A DNA stretch of 64,000 nucleotides from Protula sp. h YS-2021 (GCA_949752745.1 OX457027.1:11358982-11422981), one strand, 5' to 3'; shown: positions 22,968-32,110, counted from the first letter of the stretch. Numbers and translations: made by a program. The notes: generated by a model not told the origin, from the sequence alone.

Positions 22968-23533
22968 CCTTCAGGAAACTGTCTTTGTTGACGTTGTTTC
23001 ATTTCTGTTGTAATGTCGTCACGAGTGGTCTTTTTACTAAACATTGTTTTTGGAATATTCGCATCAACAATTTCCTGGATAAATGGATGCCAGCCATATG
23101 GTGGTATGGCTCGTTCTTTTCTTCTTGTCGCCACCAATGCTTCTTTCATCAAATCAACCACGTTGGAATTTGCTATAATATCGCCCGTTTTCAACACAAG
23201 TTCATTCTTGTCTGACCATGTCGTACCATATTTCTTCAGTTCTGCTAAAAGTTGTGTTATTTTTCCATGATAGATAGGTTGAAAATGACTTAAAAATAAC
23301 TTTTCTGGCTTTTCAGGTGGTGATGATGATGATGAGGGCTTTTGCTGCCTAGACTGACTTGTTCGTAAATGACGACCAAGAAGTTGAGACATTTCTATAG
23401 CCTTTTCACGTGTTCGTTTCCCACGTAAAAGTTTATTCACTTTCGTGTTGATTTCACCATCTTTTCCCTTCTTTTCTAGCAACATTTTATATTCATATTC
23501 AGGAATGAGGACCATTTTCATCGTATGTTTCAT
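22952..23533 (-). CDS. Conserved Polinton protein of unknown function
   Basis: 193 residues. N-terminal VLIPEYEYKMLLEKKGKDG, then a basic segment (KVNKLLRGKRTREKAIEM), a Ser/Pro linker and a C-terminal globular part (FQPIYHGKITQLLAELKKYG; NVVDLMKEALVATRRKERA; GWHPFIQEIVDANIPKTMF). From general knowledge, this layout recurs next to the capsid genes of many invertebrate Polintons, without an assigned function. Its ATG overlaps the stop of the preceding gene (ATGA). Confidence 0.75.
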   Translation of the reverse strand: MKHTMKMVLIPEYEYKMLLEKKGKDGEINTKVNKLLRGKRTREKAIEMSQLLGRHLRTSQSRQQKPSSSSSPPEKPEKLFLSHFQPIYHGKITQLLAELKKYGTTWSDKNELVLKTGDIIANSNVVDLMKEALVATRRKERAIPPYGWHPFIQEIVDANIPKTMFSKKTTRDDITTEMKQRQQRQFPEGWENF

Positions 23534-23856
23534 TTTAGCAGTAGTTTGGCTAACAAGGGCAATGCCAATCTAGCAATAGCTCCAATGAATCCTCCTTTCT
23601 GATTAATCAACTTCTTTTTTCGTCGAAGGGATATCTTCTTATCTGCTAGAGTACGTAGCGTATGACGTTCACGTTTAAATTCCTTAAACCGTTTTGAGCT
23701 TAAGGGTAAATGTCCTTGCAATATATTCAAACAAATTTCAAACAAGCTTGTTAATTCCTCCTTTGTAGCTTGCTGTAGCAAGGATTTACGTCGTTTAGGC
23801 CCACTGCGTGCAAGCAAATGAAGAAACGGCTGGTTCGCTCGAATACGTTTAGACAT
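23530..23856 (-). CDS. Conserved basic Polinton protein ending in a hydrophobic tail
   Basis: 108 residues. Pattern HLLARSGPKRRKSLLQQATK, CLNILQGHLPLS, DKKISLRRKKKLINQKGGF and then a hydrophobic end GAIARLALPLLAKLLLK. This layout is a common uncharacterised protein in Polinton-bearing invertebrate genomes and is usually found between ATPase and capsid genes. A core or membrane-active virion role is possible but unproven. Overlaps the ATPase end by 8 nt and the next gene by ATGA. Confidence 0.75.
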   Translation of the reverse strand: MSKRIRANQPFLHLLARSGPKRRKSLLQQATKEELTSLFEICLNILQGHLPLSSKRFKEFKRERHTLRTLADKKISLRRKKKLINQKGGFIGAIARLALPLLAKLLLK

Positions 23857-24497
23857 CTTGACTGCGAATGGTCAAATGAGTTGGTTCTTGTTCATACACT
23901 GCTTTATCAATATATACATAATGTGTATCTTTTGGTAAAATGCCTGTACGAATACGTAGTTGATCATTTGTCTTTGGTTTTAAATCAATGAATAAATAAC
24001 CATGAGGTTTGCTAGTAGCATCTTGATAGGCTTCTATGAGAAATTGAGATCTTCCAGGATACATTTGTACTAATTTGTTGACTGTCTCTCGGATTTTTAA
24101 ACAGAATGATATAATGTGTATTCAAACTAATATTTCGCATCTCTTTCCCATGATGGAATAAATTATGCACAATAAAGATAATGCTTAGATTTTGATGACT
24201 GCTGCCAACACTAAAGAGACGTGTCATACGCTCATCACTATGACATTTCGTCATTAAGTCATCAATGATAAGTAAGTTTGGTTTCTTCGGGTTAAAACGC
24301 TCTTCAATGTCATCTGGAATGCCTTGGTAAAATTCCACGCCTTTCATTCCCTTGTACAAAGGCTGATCTGCTGCATAGAGCCATAAAATGTTTTTCGGAG
24401 AGGGTTGAATCAACTTTTGTTCTAGAATTTCCTTCACCAGAGACGTTTTGCCACTGCCTGTAGGTCCAGAGACCAAACATGTAAATGGATGCTTCAT
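23849..24497 (-). CDS. Genome-packaging ATPase (FtsK/A32-like), frameshifted
   Basis: ATG at 24497 (MKHPFTCLVS) overlaps the integrase stop (ATGA). Walker A GPTGSGKTS at residues 11-19, Walker B NLLIIDDLM, sensor-like SIIFIVHNLFHHGK. This motor would pump DNA into capsids. After FKNPRDSQQIST (about 24075) the frame is lost and stops at 24012. The conserved C-terminus (MYPGRSQFLIEAYQDATSKP ... LRIRTGILPKDTHYVY) continues in another frame from 24064 to 23849. Comparison with the usual spacing suggests a deletion of about ten bases at the junction. Confidence 0.88.
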
Positions 24498-25592
24498 TGT
24501 TGAATGTCTGTTTCTTTCACCCAACTGTTAAACTTGTTTGGCCAACCTAACCACTTGACAAATAATTCTTTCACACCTCCTCGCCTTTTACGTGCTTTCA
24601 AGACCTTTTCAATTCTATAAATAGATTCAATATCTTTGGTCACTTTCTGCAGTTCTTCTTCATAGAAATGTCCATCAATATCTTCGTCTAAAAAGTCTTT
24701 CACACGATACAAATGTATTCCTTGCTTCTTACAACGATGTGTGACAATGAAGACTTCTTGCGTCCATTTGATGTGATAATCGCGTTGAAACACATATTTA
24801 ATGTGGGAAATGCGAACATGATCGCCAATGTTAAATTTATACTTCTTCTTCTTCTTCTTCGGTTTCAATTTCAGTTTGTCGACATACATACACATCCACA
24901 CTTTTGATTCGTTGTCTTTACGAATCTCGGCTGGAGCATATTTATTAGGAAGAGAACCATGAGGTCTATGGTTGTAATTGTACACCAAGTCTGGAAGAAT
25001 GTCTAAGTAACGGTAAGTTTGATTATGTAGAAAATACCGATACATCATTCCCTTCAGAGTACGAATGACTCTTTCAGCAAAGTTGGCTTTTGTTTCATTC
25101 TTTGTGGTATAAGCATGAATTCCTTCTTTCTTCAAAAATGCTTTTACCCATCTGTTTTTAAATTCTGTTCCTTTATCAGACCTTAGAGTTCGCGGTCTTC
25201 GTCGTGTGTCATGAAAAATCTTTTGGAAAGCTTGTATGACGCTGGTATGTGATTTATTAGGTATTGGCTGTACCCAGACATATTTGGAAAACACATCAAT
25301 GACAAAGAGTAAAAAGCGTATGTCATCGTTATAGGGAGCTATGTTTCCCATATCAGCCAAATCAATATCCCACATATCATCAATACCACGTGTAATGACA
25401 CGTTGTCTTTTGAACCTGTATTTTACAGGTTGGAGTAAACTGAAAGCATCTTGATTCTGTAGCCATTTCTTCACTTGTGAATGTGTGACTGGTTGATTAT
25501 GTTTTAAGGACCAGTTTGTAAGGACCAGCAAATGCTCCAGGCTGTCCAGGTTTGAAGTAAATATTGGTCAAGTAGTCTTTCCACGTCGACAT
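24494..25592 (-). CDS. Polinton integrase (DDE, rve) with C-terminal chromodomain, frameshifted near its start
   Basis: Catalyses insertion of the element ends. The catalytic triad is visible: Asp in MWDIDLADMG, Asp in LRSDKGTEFK, Glu in KANFAERVIRTLK. The C-terminus holds a chromodomain (YRIEKVLKARKRRG; FVKWLGWPNKFNSW) that could target chromatin. The N-terminal part starts at the ATG 25592 (MSTWKDYLTNIYFKPGQPGA) with the usual Polinton opening. After AGPYKL (near 25510) the frame shifts; the main frame (LKHNQPVTHSQVKKWLQNQD onward) is open from about 25531 without its own ATG. The core and chromodomain are intact. Confidence 0.92.
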
Positions 25593-25629
25593 GGTCACAC
25601 CGAATGAAAACCACCTTCTCAACAGAACA

Positions 25630-25646
25630 GCTTTTATTTTATAACT
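25630..25646 (-). promoter_or_regulatory. TATA-like box upstream of integrase
   Basis: TTATAAAATAAAAGCTG on the minus strand, about 45 nt upstream of the integrase ATG. The embedded AATAAA could also act as a polyadenylation signal for the leftward gene that ends at 25698. Confidence 0.4.
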
Positions 25647-25697
25647 CAACCAACATCACTTAACTAACATGCATTTATAACTTAACTAACAAGTTTT

Positions 25698-26042
25698 TTA
25701 CAAATCAAGTATGGATACAATGGTATGAATCACTGGAGACCATTGGTCTTCAATGAACACTAACCAATGACTGAGTTCATCCAATGTAATAGCATCTACA
25801 CCATATTTCTCACAACGTTGATTTGCATTCTCTAACACTTTATCTAAATGAATGTAATATTTAGCTTCATTCCAATATGTATAAACACATGCAGTATGAC
25901 AAGTATGTTCTTGACACTCTTCATGTTGACAAGCAGGACAGACTAAATAGGCAAACTTTTTTACAGCTCATAACATTTCTTCACAATAAGCTTTTTGCAC
26001 AATATATTGTCTCAGTGTCATGTCCGCCATTATGCAGTCTTG
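25698..26042 (-). CDS. Small Cys/His protein with in-frame TGA
   Basis: ATG at 26042 (MADMTLRQYIVQKAYCEEML) is followed by a TGA at 25970-25968, then an uninterrupted frame of 89 codons to TAA at 25698. That frame contains a zinc-binding-like cluster (CPACQHEECQEHTCHTAC) and an acidic, Trp-rich tail (DELSHWLVFIEDQW). The continuity across the TGA suggests one 114-residue gene with a nonsense mutation. Family not recognised. Confidence 0.55.
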
Positions 26043-26215
26043 AATCAATGCAGCACAAGTCTGTCAGGTTTAGCAAGTTATGCTGCTCCGGCAATGTAGC
26101 ACAAGTCTGTCAGGTTATGCTGCTCCGGCAATGTAGCATAAGTCTGTCAAATTCAGCAAGTTTTTTCCAGTTGCTGTTCACTTAACACACTTCTCCATGT
26201 TCACACGTCTGCACA
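26043..26215. repeat. Short tandem repeat between leftward genes
   Basis: Three imperfect copies of a unit with GCAATGTAGCACAAGTCTGTCAGGTT and TATGCTGCTCC (26046-26155). No gene is seen. Confidence 0.6.
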
Positions 26216-26577
26216 TCAAGTCTCACAGAACAGTTCTAACAACTTTCCCATAATATTCTGACCAGGATATCCAGATGACACTTGTTTCACACCAGCTCCC
26301 CACCAATGATCATACGTTGCTTCAACTAAAGTTTTGTCTTTACATTCTTTCAACTTGTTGCGAAACAATACACACTGATTCCATTTGACTTGTAAAACAT
26401 CTTGCATTTTACTTCTCTTCACTGGTAAGGACATGGCTTTATCCCTTTAGCAATACGTTTCGCTTCATATCCATTTCTGGATGACACAATGGCTGAAGCA
26501 ATATACTTTTCAAGTCGTGTTGGAAACATGTTTGAAAGAACGTCCTTATGACCGCTGAATAGTACAAGATTCTCCAT
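26216..26577 (-). CDS. NADAR-like (YbiA-type) protein, frameshifted
   Basis: Two frames read parts of one NADAR domain. The first (ATG at 26577 to TGA at 26419) has LVLFSGHKDVLSNMFPT, like the family start with F-S-G and L-S-N-F-Y-P. The second (26434-26216) has KDKTLVEATYDHWWGAGV and YPGQNIMGKLLELF, matching the family end with LVEAT, WG-G and W-G-NLLG-LL. NADAR proteins are N-glycosidase-like enzymes acting on ADP-ribosylated or riboflavin-pathway substrates. In mobile DNA they may counter ADP-ribosylation defences. The 16-nt overlap of the frames marks a frameshift. Confidence 0.6.
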
Positions 26578-26778
26578 GTTGACTTTGTTTCTGCTGTTTT
26601 ATTCTGACATGTCGGTTTCTTCCTGTAATAAAATATATGTCTTTTAATATATTTGCTGCCTCTTGTATCATGTTCTTTCTTGGTTTACGTTGAAACCACT
26701 CACATAAAACTAAATTTGCTAGTAAGAAAAACATTGTTATCAATTCACTATGTTGTTACAAAGATGATTAAAAGGTTT

Positions 26779-27105
26779 TTATATCTTTAAAGTTACCTGA
26801 TAAAGCTGCTCGGTTTCCTCTTCTTCTTTACAACAATCTCTCAAATGATCCACTACGGTGAAACATACTTCAACATCAGTACGAGCAGAATAAAGTGCAC
26901 AATCAAAGTCAAAGTCAGGATCTTCTTCTATTCCAATTTTATGACATTCTCCAAGAAATCTTGAATGCAGTTCAATCACATCAAGACTATGATGTACAAC
27001 ATCCCAAAAAGCATCCAAATGATAAAGTTGATAGTCTGGAGTGCCATAGCAAGCAAGTTTAGCAATCATCAAGTCAATATAAGCATTTTTAAAACATGCG
27101 TCCAT
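26779..27105 (-). CDS. Small helical protein, paralogue of the gene at 28301
   Basis: 108 residues (MDACFKNAYIDLMIAKLACY). Aligns by eye with the gene at 28301-27867 over about 90 residues: MD..FK..YID...KL, then L..L...W..V, then F-L-EC. The C-terminus is acidic with CCKEEEETE. No known family is recognised. Both paralogues sit in the leftward early-looking cluster near the right end. Confidence 0.65.
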   Translation of the reverse strand: MDACFKNAYIDLMIAKLACYGTPDYQLYHLDAFWDVVHHSLDVIELHSRFLGECHKIGIEEDPDFDFDCALYSARTDVEVCFTVVDHLRDCCKEEEETEQLYQVTLKI

Positions 27106-27129
27106 CTTGTTTCAGTGTCTTGTGGGCTT

Positions 27130-27786
27130 TTACTTTGCTTCACTGACTTTAAGTACTCCACACTTGCCGCAGAAGTTGTTTGGTTCACACAACTTGCAAT
27201 TATACTTGTGGCAGTGGCAATGATAATCTTCCACATATCCACAAGCACCGCAATAGTCGCAGGTAAGTCCAAGTTGATTTTGCACGTTCATGTTCTCCAA
27301 CTGAACTTCAGTCAGCCTTTTCTTGGATAGCTTTGACACCTTCATCCGACCATCCTTTTGCAGCTTGATGATCGTTTTCTTGTCATGACATTCCTCACAT
27401 GGTGATAGGGCTGAGTTGATGTTGTCCATCTCCTGAAGCAGTGTCTCCCATTCACCATCATTCATGTTGATGTGATGTGTGTATTCTTTCCCTTCAAACC
27501 GTGACGTGCGCACAAAACTCACATAGCGCATATCCAAGTATGAAATGACTTCAAGCCACTTCGTTTGCGTTAAGTATAGTTTGAAGCCAATGTCGCGTAA
27601 ATTTTTCAAGCTCTGGCACACAATCTTCCACAAAGATGGTGAATAAGCACACCATCTCTCTCCACGTGTGATGCGTAGAAATGGCCCATATTCTCCATGC
27701 TCCACAGTAATGGTTAAGTTAGCACTAATTTTAAAGCTGCTGCTGCTGCTGCGCTGCGCTGCTGCGTTGCTTGTCTTGTTCTCCAT
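27130..27786 (-). CDS. Two-unit PC4-like protein with Cys-rich zinc-binding tail
   Basis: ATG at 27786 (MENKTSNAAAQRSSSSSF) is preferred because the upstream in-frame ATG lies inside a TATA box (GGGTATAAAAGGG, about 27867-27876). 218 residues. Two PC4-like units: ITVEHGEYGPFLRITRGERW with SPSLWKIVCQSL, and VSFVRTSRFEGKEYTHHINM with NDGEWETLLQEM. A CEEC motif follows, then a tail of closely spaced Cys/His pairs (CDYCGACGYVEDYHCHCH; CKLCEPNNFCGKCG) suited to zinc binding. Probably binds single-stranded nucleic acid; inferred. Confidence 0.7.
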   Translation of the reverse strand: MENKTSNAAAQRSSSSSFKISANLTITVEHGEYGPFLRITRGERWCAYSPSLWKIVCQSLKNLRDIGFKLYLTQTKWLEVISYLDMRYVSFVRTSRFEGKEYTHHINMNDGEWETLLQEMDNINSALSPCEECHDKKTIIKLQKDGRMKVSKLSKKRLTEVQLENMNVQNQLGLTCDYCGACGYVEDYHCHCHKYNCKLCEPNNFCGKCGVLKVSEAK

Positions 27787-27866
27787 GACTGCCACAATGT
27801 ATTGATGATCCACTCCCTCCAACTGTCTGCTGAGAAATGACTCCACTCTGCTGAGTTCACTCCCTT

Positions 27867-27877
27867 TTATACCCAAC
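27867..27877 (-). promoter_or_regulatory. TATA box of the PC4-zinc gene
   Basis: GGGTATAAAAGGGAGTGAA on the minus strand, about 80 nt before the ATG at 27786. Related to the TATAAAAGGAAGAGTGA motif at 14374 and 28320-28336. Confidence 0.6.
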
Positions 27878-28301
27878 TATCTGCTGAGTCAGCTTTCTTT
27901 TCAAAGAACTTGCAAACTTTTGAATTCACTTCAACTCGTCCATGGTTGAACCGAACAAGGTCTGATACATTATTTGGAACATCATCATCATAATGTAGAA
28001 TAATTCTAGTAGCTACAACTAACATGAGGTCAGTTGCCCAAATTGTATTCGCGTTGATAAATGCTAAATCAATGTTGTAAGTTGATAGTAAATGCAGTTC
28101 TTCACATTCATGTAGAAACGAGCGGATGAAACAATCTCTTGGAATAGCCTTTCCCACAGCTTCCCAATGCAGATGCAAATTCTTCACTTGCAGCATCCAA
28201 TCCGATTCAAAAGCAGGAAGCTTTGAAAACACATAGTCAATATAGTTCACTTTGAAGACGTCATCCATAGTCATACATCTGTCAAGAAGTAATGCCGACA
28301 T
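27867..28301 (-). CDS. Small helical protein of unknown function, first leftward gene
   Basis: ATG at 28301 (MSALLLDRCMTMDDVFKV) is chosen because it is the first ATG and lies about 25 nt downstream of TATAAAAGGAAGAGTG; the frame upstream runs through the promoter and opens only with TTG. 144 residues. Aligns with the gene at 27105-26779 (MDDVFKVNYIDYVFSKL against MDACFKNAYIDLMIAKL). Predicted mostly helical; contains FIRSFLHECEELHLL. Not recognised. Confidence 0.65.
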   Translation of the reverse strand: MSALLLDRCMTMDDVFKVNYIDYVFSKLPAFESDWMLQVKNLHLHWEAVGKAIPRDCFIRSFLHECEELHLLSTYNIDLAFINANTIWATDLMLVVATRIILHYDDDVPNNVSDLVRFNHGRVEVNSKVCKFFEKKADSADSWV

Positions 28302-28319
28302 TGTGAAGTATTTTCTCGT

Positions 28320-28336
28320 CACTCTTCCTTTTATAA
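28320..28336 (-). promoter_or_regulatory. TATA promoter of the leftward gene set
   Basis: TTTTATAAAAGGAAGAGTGACG on the minus strand. The counterpart on the other end of the element is TATAAAAGGAAGAGTGAAACG at 14374. Confidence 0.65.
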
Positions 28337-28389
28337 AACTTTGATGGTATATGGTGTGTAACTTGTTCAAACTTATTCAATACTCAATC

Positions 28390-28540
28390 AAAATTGTTGA
28401 CTCAGCAGAATGTATCACATATATGTTTCACTCATGCTTTTATGCTACTTCCATGTAATCAAAATATGGTGTGTAACTTTTCAAACTTGCTCAAAATTGT
28501 TAAAATTGCTGACTCAGCAGAATTTGACTTGTGTATATGG
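28390..28540 (-). repeat. Inner continuation of the right terminal repeat
   Basis: Inverted match to 14205-14350 (TGCTGAGTCAGCAATTTTAACAATTTTGAGCAAG and ATGGAAGTAGCATAAAAGCATGAGTGAAACAT). Here it is contiguous with the outer TIR; on the left it is separated from it by about 1.1 kb. Confidence 0.85.
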
Positions 28541-29166
28541 TCGACCAAAAAAAAAAAAAAAAAAGAATCGTCTGAAACGGATAAATATGCAAAAATCACA
28601 ATTTCGGGAGTGGGGGGGGGGGGGGTCGGTCGACCCAAAAAAATGAAAAATGTTCAGAATCGTCTGAAACGGATAAATATGCAAAAATCACAATTTCGAG
28701 GGGGGGGAGGGTCGGTCGACCCAAAAAAAATGAAAAATGTTCAGAATCGTCTGAAACGGATAAATATACAAAAATCACAATTTCGAGGGGGGGGGGGGGA
28801 GGTCATCAGTTTTTAGGGTCTGTTGTCGATTGACTTCGGAAATGAAAGCTTGACTTCATTGACTTCGACGATCATCGACTGAAACCCTAGGAAGCCGCCA
28901 CACAGCATGACCTCATTATGACCTCATTATAACCTCATTATGACCTCAGTATGACCTCATTATGACCTCATTTTGACCTCATTATGACGTCATGGATGGC
29001 CGCGCCTATCCTAACGCTTATCGTGACCTCACTTCCGGTCCAGACAGCACTTCCGGTCCAGACAACACTTCCGGTCCAGACAACACTTCCGGTCCAGACA
29101 GTATGACGTCACTTCCAGACAGTATGACGTCATCAAGTGGTCCAAAACCGGCCTTTTCCTACTACT
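28541..29166 (-). repeat. Right terminal inverted repeat of the Polinton
   Basis: Mirror image of 12444-13105. Copy number differs slightly within its tandem arrays: seven AGGTCA half-site repeats against nine on the left. The terminus has one extra ACT. The unique parts are nearly identical, indicating recent insertion or recent homogenisation. Confidence 0.93.
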
Positions 29167-29172
29167 CTTGTG
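29167..29172 (+). repeat. Right target-site duplication CTTGTG
   Basis: Identical to 12438-12443. Removing the element and one copy gives AAAATGTGACTTGTGTTACTTGTAT, which aligns with the uninterrupted unit B sequence near 48.69 kb. Confidence 0.9.
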
Positions 29173-29590
29173 TTACTTGTATCAAATTAAAATAAAACTG
29201 AGCTCATTTTATATTTCAGTATCAAATGTCATAAGGGCCTGTTTTTTTTTTTTAAATTTAATTAGTAATTGTACATTTTTCAATACATTGAAATCTATTA
29301 TGTTCTTTTGGCTATGTTCAGTAATCTGGAAAGCGAAACGGATACATTGTTTAAAAAGACATGAAAGCCAAGACAAAGCTTCTTTTGAGGGAGGTGTTTT
29401 TTTTTAATATCATCTCTCTGCCATACCGGTGATTTTGACCTGAACACTTCTTCTGTCGATGCGTAGGACTCTTATTGAGTGCCCCGTGCTCTCAGTTATC
29501 TTCGCCAGGATTGCCTCCAACTGAACCTGTAATATTTACAGCAGATGTCTTACTGTATCCAGTTTGGGAAAAGTCTTTTCAGACACTGAT
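29173..29590. other. Right flank, unit A spacer
   Basis: Continues the homology to unit B (48700-48900), for example TTTATATTTCAGTATCAAATG against TTTATATTTTAGTATCAAATG. No gene seen. Confidence 0.6.
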
Positions 29591-29598
29591 ATCTAGTT

Positions 29599-30060
29599 GT
29601 GGAGTACCTGAAGGGTTATACTACTTCATATCTAGTCAGTGGAGTACCCAAAGGGTTATACTACTTCATATCTAGTCGTGTAGTACCCGAAGGGTTATAC
29701 TGCTTCATATCTAGTCAGTGGAGTACCCAAAGGGTTATACTACTTCATATCTAGTCGTGTAGTATCCGAAGGGTTATACTGCTTCATATCTAGTCAGTGG
29801 AGTACCCAAAGGGTTATAATACTTCATATCTAGTCGTGGAGTACCCGAAGGGTTATACTACTTCATATCTAGTCAGTGGAGTACCCGAAGGGTTCTACTA
29901 CTTCATATCTAGTCGTGGAGTACCCGAAGGGTTATACTACTTCATATCTAGTCATGGGGTACACGAAGGTTTATACTACTTCGTATCTAGTCGTGGAGTA
30001 CCCGAAGGGTTATACTACTTCATATCCAGTCGTGGATACCCGAAGGGTTATACTACTTCA
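29599..30060. repeat. 39-bp minisatellite
   Basis: About 12 copies of GTGGAGTACCCGAAGGGTTATACTACTTCATATCTAGTC. The unit is 13 codons long, so one frame stays open, giving a repeated EYPKGYTTSYLV pattern. Unit B lacks it: its flanks GACAGTTCTTCAGTGC...ATTGGTGGCGAAGCAAAG are nearly adjacent at 48940-48980. Confidence 0.9.
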
Positions 30061-30384
30061 CCACCGATACATTGGTGGTGAAGCAAAGGAATGCATTGAA
30101 TGCTATTAGTTAATGGACTCTAGAACAGAAGTAGGTAGAAAAGGAAACTTCTCCTTTTCTATTTATATATCCCCCTTCCGAAGAGTTAAAAAATTGCAGA
30201 ATTGCTGTTTTTTATTCTTTGACAATGCTTTTTTATTTCATAATCCATACACCAACAGTCATGTATCAGCAGTTATACAACAGCAACAGGATTTTACGCT
30301 CATTTCATATCATTTTGAGGTAGTGAAAAGGGCCGTGGCTTATGTTTTAGGTCATGCCACCATTATCTCACAGATAAAATTTAG

Positions 30385-30862
30385 CCATTCCCGCTGGATT
30401 TCAATCTTTTGTGAAAGATAACATCTTCTTGGGTTAATTACCATAGCACATTGTCATTGGAATGGTTCGTAATAAATCCTTTGCTGAAACAGTGTTGAGA
30501 AATCCATACAATTTTGAACATTTTAATTTTCACTGTATTGAACTGCTGAACCAGTCCTATCCAAATCTCTCACACTTAGTATTAATGAGGGAAAATATCT
30601 TGACCCTTTTGAATCTCTTTACAACTCTTATGATACACTGAATTGTGAGAAAAGCTCTATCAGAAAACGGTATGATTGGCCTAGAGGTTGTGCTTTTTAT
30701 GGACTTAACACCTGATCATGATGGTGATGACCATTTGCCCTTATCTAGCATGGAAACTTGCTGGTGCCTCGCAAAATACAATCATTGTCATAGTCTATGT
30801 TGAATTTAACAACATCATTGAAATAAGTGTAAACCACAGTATTCAGTTCGATTACCAATCAT
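30385..30862 (+). pseudogene. Major capsid fragment of the fossil Polinton
   Basis: The C-terminal third of the capsid is recognisable (FQSFVKDNIFLG, NPYNFEHFN, and near the end VEFNNIIEIS and IQFDYQS) but broken by stops and frameshifts. It corresponds to the part of 20272-21645 from FQSFVKDNIFLG to the stop. Confidence 0.85.
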
Positions 30863-31100
30863 GACCACAATGCAAATAAATGCAATATTGACACACGGTG
30901 TCATGACAAAAGACTTATTCCACGGAGTGTTTCCTATGAATTGACTGCCAGCATTACAATAAGGCGCCTATGTCATCAACACAGATGATCATGATGAACT
31001 TGGTTAAAATTGGGTTGCCGTATACTTTAACACAGTTATGGAATATTTTGACTCTTGCACCTATAGATAATCGTTTAGAAAACTTTTTAAATAATACGTA
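30862..31100 (+). pseudogene. Protease fragment of the fossil Polinton
   Basis: Resembles the first half of 20275-19838 (VMTKDLFHGVF, GAYVINTDDHD, NWVAVYF) with internal stops. The catalytic His position reads Asn. It truncates before the Cys region. Confidence 0.8.
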
Positions 31101-31109
31101 TGTGGAAAA

Positions 31110-31442
31110 TACATAGCAATTGTACATATCAATCTTTCTTTTAAGTTTAGACTCAAGTTTTTGCCAAGTAAGATAAGCGTAGTCACATTCTTCTGTACTA
31201 ACGGTGATGAACTCGTAGCCTTCGTCAAGGTCATCATACTGTAGAAACTGTATAAAGCGTTCACTGTAATGTTCAATGACTCTCACTTTAAAATCTTCTG
31301 AGACTTTTAGACTAAATCCATGTACATAAAAATGTTCTATATTCTTCACCGCAGCTTGCTCACCAGATGATAGGACGGGAATAGTTGCATTATGGTACAA
31401 TTTCAATTCACACAATAGATTAAAAGTTAGATATATATCCAT
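31110..31442 (-). pseudogene. PC4-like gene remnant of the fossil Polinton
   Basis: Contains GFSLKVSEDFKVRVIEH, FIQFLQYDDLDEGYEFITVS, aligning with the intact gene at 18947-19288 (GFLLAVSNELEVRVTEN; VQFRQYDELTECYDYITLN). The frame is open from the ATG at 31442 but the final helix differs. Its conservation supports these small genes as a regular Polinton component. Confidence 0.7.
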
Positions 31443-31631
31443 GATGGAGAATGAGTACTACTGAACCAACTTTTCAGTATTACAGAATTTATACGCATTA
31501 GTCTGTTGCACCACTTGATCCATTGACGTCATTTGCTTCTTCAACATTTGCCATTCTTCAACGACAATAGAATTCCCTTCTTGGTAGGATATAACCTGCC
31601 AGAAGCATGATCTGTGACATATTAACGAATG

Positions 31632-31862
31632 TTAGCCATCACTTTTTGTTGGTATTTCACCAATTTTTTCTCCATTGATGGATATCATAATCCCTAAATC
31701 GTGTAGAATCATCTTCTTCATTGACTCTGCAGTGATAGCTTTACGTTCAGGTTTTACAGCAGTAGCAACAGCAATTTTAGGCAAAGCTTTAAACTGTGGC
31801 TTTGCAGCGGCTGCGCTAACAGCAGCTTTAAGCTCAATTTTTTGCTTTTTACACGGTGGCAT
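31632..31862 (-). CDS. Small basic ORF in the fossil Polinton
   Basis: 76 residues, MPPCKKQKIELKAAVSAAAA, Ala/Lys-rich N-terminus and a C-terminal ILHDLGIMISINGEKIGEI. Lies where the intact element has its first PC4-like gene (18159), which also starts with a basic segment. Possibly a remnant of it; not certain. Confidence 0.35.
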   Translation of the reverse strand: MPPCKKQKIELKAAVSAAAAKPQFKALPKIAVATAVKPERKAITAESMKKMILHDLGIMISINGEKIGEIPTKSDG

Positions 31863-32110
31863 GGTAGATGTAAGTGGACACTCTCTTTATATTTTTATAC
31901 TACGGCTGCCTTTGAAGCTGTTGCAGTTGTGGTGGCTTTAATTCAGATTTTGTCATGAATTTGTCTCAGAGTTTGTCCTTGGCTTCATCTCAGATTCTGC
32001 TCTAGGAATTGTCTCAGACTTTGCTGTAGGTATTGTCTCAGGCTTTGCTATAGACATTACTGTAGGTAATGTCGTAGATGTTAGTTGCTGTTCACTTTCT
32101 GCAGACATGT

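Larger units (their letters stand above)
12444..29166. mobile_element. Maverick/Polinton element, complete ends, 16,723 bp
   Basis: Starts AGTAGGAAAAGGCCGG and ends CCGGCCTTTTCCTACTACT (right end has one extra ACT). Flanked by CTTGTG on both sides. Gene content is diagnostic: protein-primed PolB, retroviral-type integrase with chromodomain, FtsK/A32-type ATPase, adenain-type protease, double and single jelly-roll capsid proteins. Rightward genes occupy 13284-19562 and leftward genes 28301-19838, meeting tail to tail. The paralogous position in unit B (about 48680-48710) is empty. Several genes are broken, so this copy is probably not autonomous. Confidence 0.97.

Noticed and set aside
26546..26743. 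65-residue minus-strand ORF with hydrophobic start
   Set aside because: Overlaps the NADAR-like start in another frame and shows no conserved features; kept out as uncertain.
29797..30109. Repeated EYPKGYTTSYLV open frame
   Set aside because: The 39-bp minisatellite is a multiple of three, so a frame stays open by chance; unit B lacks it.
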